Of a stretch of DNA of 64,000 nt, positions 8,799-17,659 are shown piece after piece. The notes beneath the pieces were generated by a model. The model was not told where the DNA came from and searched no databases. It saw nothing but the letters and a program-made list of their open reading frames with translations. Each line of letters opens with the position of its first letter. Position 1 is the first letter of the stretch. Origin of the DNA: Pseudobutyrivibrio ruminis (GTDB taxonomy: Bacteria; Bacillota; Clostridia; Lachnospirales; Lachnospiraceae); NCBI GenBank assembly GCA_015057315.1, contig SVER01000018.1, positions 1 through 64,000 of the forward strand, in the 5' to 3' direction. Position numbers and translations under genes: made by a program.

Positions 8799-10124
8799 CT
8801 AAAAGAACATTTCAAATCCTGCAATAATGTATTTTCTAGCATCTGCCATAGAAACAATTCTATCAATATGTCCATGAGCTGCTGCTGTAAGTGCGCTATC
8901 CTGTAATGAAGCGTAATCCTTCTCGATAGCAGCTGCATCAGTACCATTATCTGCAAGAATCTTAGCTGCCTTAGAAGCTTCCATAGCTCCAACTGATGTT
9001 GAATCGAAAGCATATACTAAATCAGCACCAAGTGCCTTAGAGTTCATAAGAACATAAGGAGTACCATAAGCCTGCTTTGTAATAAGGTTAAGCTTTGGTA
9101 CGCTAGCATCTACAAATCTCTGTGTCATCTGTGAAAGAGCTCTAGGAAGACGTCTTTCCTGGCACTTGCAAGACTTAAATGCTGCAACATTTGTAATAGA
9201 AAGAACTGGGATTTCGTACATATCACAAAGATCAACGAAATCAGCTGCCTTCTCACAGCCTGCTGCTGAAAGGTAAGCCTCACCGTCTACCTCACGGTTA
9301 CCAACCACACCGATTGTTACACCGTCAAGCTTCATAAGACCTGTAACCATTTCCTTAGCAAAACCAGCCTTAAGCTCGATAAACTGTCTGTTATCTGCAA
9401 GCTCTGTTGCAACTAAAGCTGCATCTGTAAGCTTGCTATCAAGTCCCTCTGCTGCTCTGTTAAGATCATCAGATGCCTCTACGATATCGTTAGGAATCAT
9501 AGAAATAACCTGTCTCATTGAAGCAACAACCTCTGAAAGGGAACCTACGCAATCTACTGTACCAGCTTCTTCAAACTGGAACTTAGCAGATGAAGTATCA
9601 CAATCATTGCCAGTAATAGTATCTGGTGAATTGATGTAAAGTGAAGCGTCATCAACCATAAATGTGAAATCTGCAAGTGAAGGAAGAACTGAAAGTCCAC
9701 CACCGCAGTTGCCAGCTACACACATAAGCTGAGGAATAACCCCCTTAACATCAGCTGCTCTCTCGATTACTGAACCAAGTGCCTCAAGAGCATCAAAAGA
9801 CTCCTGTAAACGAACACCGCCGCAATCAATAAAGCCAATTACTGGAGCTCCTACCTTAAGAGCCATGTCATAAAGAGAAAGAATCTTCTTAGCATGCATC
9901 TCACCAATTGTACCGCCTAAAACATCGGCATTCTGGCTGAATACGAAAACTAAGGTTCCGTCTACAAGACCATGTCCAATAATTACACCATCTGATGGTT
10001 CTTTTTTTGCATTCAGGTTAAAATCTGTGTTTCTGCTTGTGACTAATGACTGCAACTCAACGAAGCTGTTTTCGTCCAATAAAGCATTGATTCTAGCCTG
10101 AGCCTGATTTGAATCACTACCCAT
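8799..10124 (-). CDS. Carboxyltransferase, PccB/MmdA (12S) type
   Basis: Crotonase-fold carboxyltransferase of the acyl-CoA carboxylase beta / methylmalonyl-CoA decarboxylase alpha family. Recognisable blocks are GGTIGEMHAKKI, GAPVIGFIDCGGVRLQE, the oxyanion-hole glycines at GNCGGGLSVLPSLADFTFMV, and a C-terminal AYGTPYVLMNSKALGAD. At 441 aa it is shorter than typical 500-520 aa members and diverged at several glycines (IDCGG instead of NDSGG), so the acyl-CoA substrate is uncertain. It is the first gene of the operon, with a GGAGG site. Confidence 0.8.
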   Translation of the reverse strand: MGSDSNQAQARINALLDENSFVELQSLVTSRNTDFNLNAKKEPSDGVIIGHGLVDGTLVFVFSQNADVLGGTIGEMHAKKILSLYDMALKVGAPVIGFIDCGGVRLQESFDALEALGSVIERAADVKGVIPQLMCVAGNCGGGLSVLPSLADFTFMVDDASLYINSPDTITGNDCDTSSAKFQFEEAGTVDCVGSLSEVVASMRQVISMIPNDIVEASDDLNRAAEGLDSKLTDAALVATELADNRQFIELKAGFAKEMVTGLMKLDGVTIGVVGNREVDGEAYLSAAGCEKAADFVDLCDMYEIPVLSITNVAAFKSCKCQERRLPRALSQMTQRFVDASVPKLNLITKQAYGTPYVLMNSKALGADLVYAFDSTSVGAMEASKAAKILADNGTDAAAIEKDYASLQDSALTAAAHGHIDRIVSMADARKYIIAGFEMFF

Positions 10125-10236
10125 CTTATACCTCCATTTATATAAATTATTTCAAAATTTCTCGCAAGTATAATGATATCGTTTTTGCCCCATATTTTCA
10201 ATGCAGTTGTGTTAAAATTATGTTAAAAATATGTCA

Positions 10237-10268
10237 AAAAAACCACCCTAAAATTTGGGTGGTTTTTT
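10237..10268 (-). terminator. Terminator after scpB
   Basis: Symmetric hairpin: AACCACCC (10241-10248) pairs with GGGTGGTT (10257-10264) around an 8-nt loop, with A-run and T-run flanks that let it work in both directions. It lies 10 bases beyond the scpB stop and upstream of the decarboxylase operon. Confidence 0.9.
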
Positions 10269-10277
10269 GATTGACAA

Positions 10278-10850
10278 TTAGATTGTAACCTCTACATTAT
10301 TAGCTTCGTTTTCAGCCTCCTGCTTAAACTCTTCTATCTGTGTCTGAGAAAGCTCTGGAAGCTCCTCGATAGAGCTTACGCCAAATGAACGCAGAAACTC
10401 CTCTGTAGTACCAAAAAGCATAGGACGACCTGGGGCATCAAGACGACCAAGCTCTGTACAAAGCCCAAACTCCACAAGCTTAGATACAGCAAAATCACAG
10501 GAAACGCCCCTGATTTTTTCTATCTCAGATTTAGTAATAGGCTGCTTATAGGCAATAATAGAAAGAGTCTCAAGAAGAACATCTGTAAGAACGTACTTCT
10601 TAGGCTGCTTAGCTATTCTAATAAGATATTCATAAATATCAGGACTTGTACACATCTGGTAAGCCCCATCTATTTCTGTAATAGCAATACCTCTATTATC
10701 CTTTTCGTAATCTTCCTTTAAGGCAAATATAGCCTCAACAACCTGCTTTTCCTCAATCTCGAGAGCCTTAGCTATCTTAGATGGCTCAACAGTACCACCC
10801 ATAGCAAACAAAATGCCCTCCACTATATTTTTAATCTCTGCTAGTTCCAT
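10278..10850 (-). CDS. scpB: Segregation and condensation protein B
   Basis: Winged-helix partner of ScpA in the SMC condensin complex that organises and separates the chromosome. The conserved block YVLTDVLLETLSIIAYKQPITKSEIEKIRGV is intact at about residues 86-116, followed by the second winged helix and GRPMLFGTTEEFLRSFGV. Length 190 aa is normal. It directly follows scpA. Confidence 0.95.
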   Translation of the reverse strand: MELAEIKNIVEGILFAMGGTVEPSKIAKALEIEEKQVVEAIFALKEDYEKDNRGIAITEIDGAYQMCTSPDIYEYLIRIAKQPKKYVLTDVLLETLSIIAYKQPITKSEIEKIRGVSCDFAVSKLVEFGLCTELGRLDAPGRPMLFGTTEEFLRSFGVSSIEELPELSQTQIEEFKQEAENEANNVEVTI

Positions 10851-10870
10851 ATTCTCTCCATATCAAAGTA

Positions 10871-11650
10871 TTATGCAGCAATCTTAGATTCAATCAAAAT
10901 ATCTGCAAATGTATCTTCCTGCGCAATATTAATCTGGCCAGCCTTCATCATCTCCAAAATACAAAGGAATGTAACAATAACCTCTGTCTTAGAATGTGCT
11001 GCCTCAAGAAGATTTCTAAAGCTAAATGTATTATGTGCCTTGGCAAAAGCGATAGTCCACTCCATCTTCTGCTCAAGGGAAACCTCTTCCTTCTTAATCT
11101 TACCAAATGTAGAACGGATTGGATCCCTTCGATTATCCTGTCTCTTAAGAACCTGATTAAAAATATCATTCAGCTTATTAAGTGTTAAATCACCCATAAG
11201 CTCTTCCAAATCAACTGGCTGCTCATACTTAAGAACCTCCTCAGGAATAGTAGGTTCCTTATAAAACACAAGGCTTGCATCCATCTGTCTATCCCTAAGC
11301 TCATAAGAAATAGTCTTATACATCTTATATTCAAGGAGCTGCTGAACAAGCTCTGCACGTGGATCATCTTCTTCCACATCCTCTTCTTCCTTCTCTTCAC
11401 GTGGAAGAAGCATGCGGCTCTTAATATCAAGAAGCGTGGTAGCCATAAGCAAGAACTCGCTCATAACATCCAAATCACTATTATCCATAGCCCTAACGTA
11501 TTCCATATATTGATCTGTAATCTCAACAATAGGAATATCGTAAATATCAACTTTATTCTTATCTATCAGGTGTAAAAGCAAATCCAACGGACCCTCAAAC
11601 ACCTGAAGCTTTACATTCATCTCCAAAATAAATTCTCCCATAAAATTCAT
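10871..11650 (-). CDS. scpA: Segregation and condensation protein A
   Basis: Kleisin subunit that bridges the SMC heads. The N-terminal motif KLQVFEGPLDLLLHLIDKNKVDIYDIPI is typical; the C-terminal winged-helix region (VTFLCILEMMKAG) is present. The first ATG has only a weak AGAAG site; two in-frame ATGs follow at codons 4 and 11, so the true N-terminus may be up to ten residues shorter. A consensus promoter lies 52 bases upstream. Confidence 0.93.
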   Translation of the reverse strand: MNFMGEFILEMNVKLQVFEGPLDLLLHLIDKNKVDIYDIPIVEITDQYMEYVRAMDNSDLDVMSEFLLMATTLLDIKSRMLLPREEKEEEDVEEDDPRAELVQQLLEYKMYKTISYELRDRQMDASLVFYKEPTIPEEVLKYEQPVDLEELMGDLTLNKLNDIFNQVLKRQDNRRDPIRSTFGKIKKEEVSLEQKMEWTIAFAKAHNTFSFRNLLEAAHSKTEVIVTFLCILEMMKAGQINIAQEDTFADILIESKIAA

Positions 11651-11674
11651 TAGAATCTTCTACGAACAAAAATA

Positions 11675-11702
11675 TAGTCTCATGCGACTATGCATGAGAC
11701 TA
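11675..11702 (-). terminator. Perfect 28-base palindromic hairpin between icd and scpA
   Basis: An 11-bp perfect stem (11675-11685 with 11692-11702) with a 6-nt loop, followed on the minus strand by TATTTTT. It may end icd read-through transcripts. It also begins at the last base of the scpA promoter's -10 box, so it straddles the predicted transcription start and could equally be an operator. Confidence 0.6.
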
Positions 11703-11730
11703 TTATAAAAGACTATATTGTGCATGTCAA
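11702..11730 (-). promoter_or_regulatory. Consensus sigma-A promoter for scpAB
   Basis: Reading the minus strand: TTGACA (11725-11730), a 17-base spacer, TATAAT (11702-11707). Both hexamers match the consensus exactly. The scpA start codon is 52 bases downstream. Confidence 0.88.
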
Positions 11731-11765
11731 TATAAGCGACCACTAGATTTAGTAGTCTGACAATT

Positions 11766-12971
11766 CTAGAGGGACTCTAGGGTCTTGCGGATTTCGATGA
11801 TGAAATCACGGGAATTGAGAACTGTAGGGTTCTCGATTGAGGTGATAAGTGCTAAGTCCTTAGTCATCTTGCCATCCTCGATTGTCTTGATACAAGCCTT
11901 CTCAAGCTTATCAGCAAATGCTGAAAGCTCAGGGATGTTATCAAGCTCTCCGCGCTTTCTAAGAGCTCCTGTCCAGGCAAAGATTGTAGCTACAGAGTTT
12001 GTAGATGTCTCCTCGCCCTTAAGATGCTTATAATAGTGACGCTGTACTGTACCGTGAGCAGCCTCGTATTCATAGTAGCCAGCAGGGCTAACAAGTACTG
12101 ATGTCATCATAGCAAGTGAACCAAATGCTGATGAAATCATATCGCTCATTACATCACCATCGTAGTTCTTACATGCCCAGATAAATCCGCCCTCAGACTT
12201 CATGACACGGGCAACTGCATCATCAATAAGTGTATAGAAATATTCGATTCCTGCCTTATCAAAAGCATCCTTATATTCCTTATCAAATATCTCCTGGAAA
12301 ATATCCTTGAATCTATGGTCATACTTCTTTGAGATAGTATCCTTTGTAGCAAACCACAAATCCTGCTTTGTATCAAGAGCAAACTTAAAGCAACTATGAG
12401 CAAAGCTCTCAATAGAATCATCAATATTATGCTGTCCCTGAACTACACCAGGACCATTAAATGTATGAACAAGTGCACGCTCTTCAACACCATCTGCATT
12501 AGTATATACAAGCTCAACCTTACCAGCGCCTGGGATTCGCATTTCTGTATTCTTATAAACATCGCCATACGCATGACGGGCAATTGTAATAGGCTTCTTC
12601 CAGGTCTTAACATTTGGGTCAATGCCCTTTACAACGATTGGAGCTCTAAACACAGTACCATCAAGGATTGCACGAATTGTACCGTTTGGGCTCTTCCACA
12701 TCTCCTTAAGGTTATACTCTGTCATACGAGCAGCATTAGGAGTGATTGTAGCGCACTTTACGGCAACGCCATACTTCTTAGTAGCTTCAGCGGATTCCAC
12801 TGTAACCTTATCATCTGTCTCATTTCTGTGCTCTAATCCAAGATCGTAATACTCTGTCTTCAAATCAATAAATGGAAGCAAAAGCTCATCCTTAATCATC
12901 TGCCAGAGGATACGAGTCATCTCGTCGCCATCCATCTCTACCAGGGGTGTTGTCATCTGAATCTTGCTCAT
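11766..12971 (-). CDS. icd: NADP-dependent isocitrate dehydrogenase (homodimeric, type II)
   Basis: Oxidatively decarboxylates isocitrate to 2-oxoglutarate, supplying glutamate and NADPH. The sequence follows the eukaryote-like short family (IDH1/2 type): [10 protein letters not shown] near the N-terminus, [17 protein letters not shown] (substrate loop), and a C-terminal [10 protein letters not shown] with [13 protein letters not shown]. Length 401 aa fits this type. The start has an AAGGAGA site. It follows leuS after 35 bases, with no terminator between them, so the two may share a transcript. Confidence 0.95.
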   Translation of the reverse strand: MSKIQMTTPLVEMDGDEMTRILWQMIKDELLLPFIDLKTEYYDLGLEHRNETDDKVTVESAEATKKYGVAVKCATITPNAARMTEYNLKEMWKSPNGTIRAILDGTVFRAPIVVKGIDPNVKTWKKPITIARHAYGDVYKNTEMRIPGAGKVELVYTNADGVEERALVHTFNGPGVVQGQHNIDDSIESFAHSCFKFALDTKQDLWFATKDTISKKYDHRFKDIFQEIFDKEYKDAFDKAGIEYFYTLIDDAVARVMKSEGGFIWACKNYDGDVMSDMISSAFGSLAMMTSVLVSPAGYYEYEAAHGTVQRHYYKHLKGEETSTNSVATIFAWTGALRKRGELDNIPELSAFADKLEKACIKTIEDGKMTKDLALITSIENPTVLNSRDFIIEIRKTLESL

Positions 12972-13006
12972 ACTTATTCTCCTTAATTATAGTCCGCTAT
13001 TAAATA

Positions 13007-15412
13007 TTACTTTACAACAAGGTTTACGATCTTATTAGGTACGTAGATTTCTTTTACGAGGTTCTTGCCGTCGAGGGCTTTGGCTACGGAAGGGTCAGCC
13101 TTGGCTGTGGCAAGGGCTGTGTCTTTGTCGCATCCGTTAGGGATTGTGATTGTAGCCTTAAGCTTACCGTTTACCTGAACTGCGATTTCGATTGTTGATT
13201 CTACAATCTTTGTAGGGTCATATTCTGGCCATGCAGCAAGTGAGCAGTAGCCTTCGCCACCAAGCTCTGCGTACATCTCTTCTGCAAGATGTGGAGCAAA
13301 TGGGCAAAGAAGCTTAACAAGGATAATGAGATTATCCTTTGTAATATGTCCTTCGGCAACGATATCATTGAGAAGTCCCATCATAGCTGCGATAGCTGTG
13401 TTGTACTTCATAGCTTCGATATCTTCTGAAACCTTCTTGATTGTCTTGTGAACACCTGTCTCAATCTTTTCGCTGTTAGCTTCATCTGAAACTATGTCTG
13501 TAAGGCCTGCAAAACGCTCTAAGAATCTCTTACATCCACGAACTGATGCATCTGACCATGGAGCGGCTGCGCCGTAATCACCCATGAAAAGTACGTAAGT
13601 ACGAAGTGTATCAGCACCGTATGCATCAACAATATCAAGTGGGTCGATTACGTTACCACGAGACTTAGACATCTTCTGTCCATCCTCACCAAGGATCATA
13701 CCCTGGGCACTACGCTTTAAATATGGCTCTGGAGTATTAACTACACCAAGGTCATAAAGGAAGTGATGCCAGAAACGTGAGTAAATTAAGTGACGGGTAA
13801 CATGCTCCATACCACCGTTGTACCAATCTACAGGCATCCAGTATTTAAGCTTGTCCATAGCAGCAAATTCGTTGTCATTATGTGGATCAATGTAACGTAA
13901 GAAGTACCAAGACGAACCAGCCCACTGTGGCATAGTATCTGTCTCACGCTTTGCAGCACCACCACACTTAGGACACTTGCAATTTACAAAGCTTTCTACT
14001 CTTGCAAGTGGTGATTCACCGTCTGTACCAGGCTCGAACTTCTCCATTACAGGAAGCTTAAGTGGGAGCTCCTCAAATGGAACTGCAACATCACCACATG
14101 TAGGACAGTGAACAATTGGAATAGGCTCGCCCCAGTAACGCTGTCTGTTAAATGCCCAATCCTTCATCTTGAACTGAACACCAGCCTTACCACAGCCAAG
14201 CTTCTCTAATTCCTTAATCATTCTATCGATAGAGTCCTTCTTGTTGTTAAGACCATTTAAGAACTCTGAGTTAATCATGTTACCTTCGCCTGTGTATGCT
14301 TCCTTAGTAACATCGCCACCCTCGATAACAGGAATGATATCGATACCAAACTTGGTAGCAAAATCCCAGTCACGCTGGTCGTGAGCAGGAACAGCCATGA
14401 TAGCACCTGTACCGTAGCCCATCATTACGTAATCAGAAATATATACAGGAATCTTCTTACCAGTGATTGGGTTGATTGCATCAAAGCCCTCTACCCTAAC
14501 ACCTGTCTTGTCCTTAGAAACAAGCTGTGTACGCTCGAACTCAGACTTCTTCTGACACTCAGCTCTGTAAGCAAGGATTGCGTCCATGTTAGAAATCTTG
14601 TCAGCGTACTTATCAATGTATGGGTGCTCTGGTGCGATAACCATAAATGTAACACCGCAAAGTGTATCAGGACGAGTTGTATAAATCTCAAGCTTGTCCT
14701 CAATACCATCTAATGTGAAATTAACAAAGGCACCCTTTGATTTACCAATCCAGTTAACCTGCTGCTGCTTGATGTTCTCAGGGAAATCAAGTCCGTTAAG
14801 ACCCTCGAGAAGCTTATCAGCGTACTCTGTAATACGAAGATACCAAACATCCTTTTCCTTCTGGATAACATCAGTATCGCAGATATCACACTTACCGCCC
14901 TGTGAATCCTCGTTTGAAAGAACTACCTTACAATGTGGACAGTAATTAACTAAAGTCTTATCTCTGAATACAAGACCCTTTTCGAACATCTTAAGGAAAA
15001 TCCACTGAGTCCACTTGTAGTAATCCTCCTGAGTGGTGTCGATAGTACGACTGTAATCAAAAGAAAAACCTACGCTCTTAAGCTGTTTAGTGAACTTCTT
15101 AATATTGTCATCAGTAATCTTTCTAGGATGAGTGTTTGTCTTTACTGCGTAATTCTCTGTAGGAAGACCAAACGCATCGAATCCGATAGGGAATAATACA
15201 TTGTAGCCCTGCATTCTACGCTTTCTAGAAACTACCTCAACAGAAGAATAAGCCTTGATATGACCAACGTGCATACCAGCGCCTGATGGATATGGGAACT
15301 CAACCAATCCATAGAACTTAGGCTTATCAGAACCATCAACAGCCTTGAAAATATCGTCTTTTTCCCAGGCTGCCTGCCATTTTTTCTCAATTGCTTTAAA
15401 ATTGTGCTTCAT
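13007..15412 (-). CDS. leuS: Leucyl-tRNA synthetase
   Basis: Charges tRNA-Leu. The class I signatures are visible: HVGH (residues about 48-51, in PYPSGAGMHVGHIKAYS) and KMSKS (in GQKMSKSRGNVIDP). The CP1 editing domain lies between them, and zinc-type cysteine pairs appear at NYCPHCKVVLSNE/CDICD and CPTCG/CPKCGG. Length 801 aa is normal for bacteria. The upstream region is too short for a T-box leader; a promoter overlapping the preceding terminator was found instead. Confidence 0.97.
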   Translation of the reverse strand: MKHNFKAIEKKWQAAWEKDDIFKAVDGSDKPKFYGLVEFPYPSGAGMHVGHIKAYSSVEVVSRKRRMQGYNVLFPIGFDAFGLPTENYAVKTNTHPRKITDDNIKKFTKQLKSVGFSFDYSRTIDTTQEDYYKWTQWIFLKMFEKGLVFRDKTLVNYCPHCKVVLSNEDSQGGKCDICDTDVIQKEKDVWYLRITEYADKLLEGLNGLDFPENIKQQQVNWIGKSKGAFVNFTLDGIEDKLEIYTTRPDTLCGVTFMVIAPEHPYIDKYADKISNMDAILAYRAECQKKSEFERTQLVSKDKTGVRVEGFDAINPITGKKIPVYISDYVMMGYGTGAIMAVPAHDQRDWDFATKFGIDIIPVIEGGDVTKEAYTGEGNMINSEFLNGLNNKKDSIDRMIKELEKLGCGKAGVQFKMKDWAFNRQRYWGEPIPIVHCPTCGDVAVPFEELPLKLPVMEKFEPGTDGESPLARVESFVNCKCPKCGGAAKRETDTMPQWAGSSWYFLRYIDPHNDNEFAAMDKLKYWMPVDWYNGGMEHVTRHLIYSRFWHHFLYDLGVVNTPEPYLKRSAQGMILGEDGQKMSKSRGNVIDPLDIVDAYGADTLRTYVLFMGDYGAAAPWSDASVRGCKRFLERFAGLTDIVSDEANSEKIETGVHKTIKKVSEDIEAMKYNTAIAAMMGLLNDIVAEGHITKDNLIILVKLLCPFAPHLAEEMYAELGGEGYCSLAAWPEYDPTKIVESTIEIAVQVNGKLKATITIPNGCDKDTALATAKADPSVAKALDGKNLVKEIYVPNKIVNLVVK

Positions 15413-15446
15413 CTATTTCACCTCGTAATAATCTAACTAAACAAGA

Positions 15447-15475
15447 ATTATAATAAAAGCTGTGTAGATTTGCAA
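15447..15475 (-). promoter_or_regulatory. Likely leuS promoter
   Basis: Minus strand: TTGCAA (15470-15475), 17-base spacer, TATAAT (15447-15452). The -35 box lies in the loop of the terminator hairpin of the upstream gene. The leuS ATG is 35 bases downstream. Confidence 0.6.
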
Positions 15476-15491
15476 TAAATCTACACAGCTT
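15457..15491 (-). terminator. Terminator after the lipoprotein gene
   Basis: Perfect 15-bp stem (15457-15471 with 15477-15491), loop of 5 bases, followed on the minus strand by a T-rich TTATTATAATT. It lies 60 bases after the 15551 stop codon. Confidence 0.8.
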
Positions 15492-15550
15492 AAAATAATT
15501 TTTTATATATAAGCAATTATTAAGTCCTATAACTATTGTTTATCTTATAG

Positions 15551-16309
15551 TCATTCATATCCATAGCTAACCAGTACCCACTGTCCACCATCTTCTCTTG
15601 CAAGACACCATGTGTAATCCTTATAAATGCAATTAGCACTTACAACTTCGTTGCCTTCAAGAGGTGTTCTATAATCACTAAGAAATTCAATACATTCTGT
15701 AAAATTATGTTCACCATCTAATTCGTTTAACCAACTAAGATTTGCATCAGAGTTGAAATCATCACTAGCATATCTAATACTATGTAATTCGTAGCCTTCC
15801 CATGTATTGAATTCATCCATTATTACATCTATGGCACTATCCATATCTTCCTTTGAATAAATATCAGAAGTTCCATAGTCGTATACCACATTACCATCAA
15901 AATATTCGAAGACAGCTTTAAAATCTGCACTGTCTTCTATATCATGTATAACTGTAGGCTCAGCGGCATAGTCTTCACCATCTTTAGTCCATTTAACAAA
16001 CGACCAGCCTTCTTCATTGGTTCTGGCAGAAAATGTATATGTAGCTGGCTCGTCAACTCCTATTTCACATGTTTGGAAATAATCATCATCAGTAAACTGT
16101 GCATCCATTCCTTCCTTATAGGCCACTTCACCTATTCCATCTGGATTTAATGTAATATTATAGACTGATGTTACTTCCTCATATTGTGAATCACTGTCAT
16201 TTATATTGCTTGTTTCAACTTCTACAGTCTCTTGTGTCGCTTTGTTACCGCAAGCCACCAGTGCAAAAGCCATACTTATAGAAATTACTACCCCAAATAA
16301 TCTCTTCAT
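15551..16309 (-). CDS. Putative lipoprotein with InlB B-repeat-like domain
   Basis: The N-terminus is a lipoprotein signal (hydrophobic stretch ending in LVACG, cysteine at residue 20), followed by a Glu/Ser/Asp-rich spacer. Residues about 50-137 resemble a divergent InlB B-repeat / bacterial repeat fold: a beta-rich stretch ending GWSFVKWTKDGEDY...DFKAVFEY. The C-terminal 100 residues form a second, acidic domain I do not recognise. Probably anchored on the outer face of the membrane. It follows the anchored pyrophosphatase gene after 20 bases, so the two are probably co-transcribed. Confidence 0.7.
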   Translation of the reverse strand: MKRLFGVVISISMAFALVACGNKATQETVEVETSNINDSDSQYEEVTSVYNITLNPDGIGEVAYKEGMDAQFTDDDYFQTCEIGVDEPATYTFSARTNEEGWSFVKWTKDGEDYAAEPTVIHDIEDSADFKAVFEYFDGNVVYDYGTSDIYSKEDMDSAIDVIMDEFNTWEGYELHSIRYASDDFNSDANLSWLNELDGEHNFTECIEFLSDYRTPLEGNEVVSANCIYKDYTWCLAREDGGQWVLVSYGYE

Positions 16310-16329
16310 ATATACCTCCTTTAGGTTGT

Positions 16330-17463
16330 TTATTCATGTGGAAACTGATTCAATACTTCTGTAATTACGGGCACAATCCCAGATTTTCTTGATACGCTAG
16401 GACTAGTTAGATATCCTTTTCCATCAAATTCCCATGTATCACCAAAACCTTCTTTTAACACTTCTGCTGCCACATCATCAGAAGGCAATATGTATGTGTA
16501 AGTATCCTCTCCAACATCATATCTGATTTGTGCAAATACCATATCCATTCCATGTGAGCTTTTTACAGATGTTAAGGCTTTTTCCATTCTACCTGCAATA
16601 TCCATAGCAGTTTCTTTATCCGATGCCTTAATAACACCTATTCCATAATGTACTCCTGCACATTCATATTCTTTATAGTCATTTTCTAATATCTCTTCAT
16701 CAGTCATACCTTCATAAGAAAGAGCCGCCTCATGCATTTCTTCCCAAAATGTATCAAGATTAGATGCACCTGCAATCTCAGACAAAGCCTTAACAGCTTC
16801 TTCATCAGCAAAAGTAACTGTGTCATTACTTAATGCTTCTGTATCAGAATAAATAGAGCCAATCATTGCAAGGGCTGTATCCTTATCTATATCTATACCG
16901 TAATTACGATAACGCATCCAAACAATAGTAGCTGTTGAGCCAAGAGGTCTGGCGTCATAAATAAGACGATTTCCAGTTTTTACAGAGCCATCACTGTGAT
17001 GATCTATTATAGAAATAATATTAGCATCTGAAAGACCATCTGCTGACTGCTCAAATTCGCTGTGATCCACCAAAACCATATTGCAACCGCTGGCATCCTC
17101 AAGAAGCTCAGGCGCTTCGATACCTGCCTTTTCAAGTACATACTTGGATTCATTGTTTATTCTTCCAAGCACAACAGGCTTTGCATCATACCCAAGCTTT
17201 TGAAGAAGCCTTGCATAAGCAATGCAGCTTCCCACTGTATCAGTATCAGGGCTCTTATGTCCTGTTACATAGATGGGACCTTCTATATCCCCAAGAGCCT
17301 CTAGTTCAGTTCTGTTTAGAGCAATACTTAATTCCTGCTCCTTTATATATTTTGATTTTTCTTGATTCTTTCCTAATAGAAAACAACCAATCCCTACAAT
17401 CAGAGCGAGTATAATAGTGATAATCAGCCACAAACTCTTATTAATTGTTTTGTTTTCGTTCAT
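16330..17463 (-). CDS. Membrane-anchored family II (DHH) inorganic pyrophosphatase
   Basis: Mn-dependent family II pyrophosphatases split PPi to phosphate. The metal-binding motifs are present: GHKSPDTDTVGS (H69, D73, D75), VDHSE (D133-H134) and IDHH (D154-H156). The C-terminal substrate motif SRKSGIVPVI is also there. Unlike usual cytosolic members (about 310 aa), this one has about 60 extra N-terminal residues with one strong membrane helix (about residues 11-31), giving an N-in signal anchor and placing the catalytic domain outside. The start is firm: GAGGAGG lies five bases before the ATG and there is no ATG nearer the domain. Confidence 0.85.
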   Translation of the reverse strand: MNENKTINKSLWLIITIILALIVGIGCFLLGKNQEKSKYIKEQELSIALNRTELEALGDIEGPIYVTGHKSPDTDTVGSCIAYARLLQKLGYDAKPVVLGRINNESKYVLEKAGIEAPELLEDASGCNMVLVDHSEFEQSADGLSDANIISIIDHHSDGSVKTGNRLIYDARPLGSTATIVWMRYRNYGIDIDKDTALAMIGSIYSDTEALSNDTVTFADEEAVKALSEIAGASNLDTFWEEMHEAALSYEGMTDEEILENDYKEYECAGVHYGIGVIKASDKETAMDIAGRMEKALTSVKSSHGMDMVFAQIRYDVGEDTYTYILPSDDVAAEVLKEGFGDTWEFDGKGYLTSPSVSRKSGIVPVITEVLNQFPHE

Positions 17464-17585
17464 TTAGACCTCCTCGGGATATGCCTTTGTTTTTAGCAAT
17501 TCATCCAATGTAAATTGTTATTCATCACAGGAATTATGATATCAGATAATTTTTTCGAAATTGTGTACATTGTTAGACAAATAAA

Positions 17586-17632
17586 AATCCCCCTTTCTGT
17601 GGAACATATCATATTCCACAAAAAGGGGGATT
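17586..17632 (-). terminator. Terminator after the large secreted protein gene
   Basis: 19-bp stem with one mismatch (17586-17604 with 17614-17632), 9-base loop, followed on the minus strand by TTTTTATTTG. It lies 28 bases after the stop codon at 17660. Confidence 0.85.
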
Positions 17633-17659
17633 ACGTCTTAACAAATCTTCAAAATAATT

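Noticed and set aside
10170-10175. TATAAT on the plus strand upstream of the decarboxylase operon
   Set aside because: It points toward minus-strand scpB and no plus-strand gene follows; no matching -35 box.
15413-15550. T-box riboswitch upstream of leuS
   Set aside because: The gap is only 138 bases and is filled by a simple 15-bp terminator hairpin of the preceding gene; no specifier loop or T-box sequence is seen.
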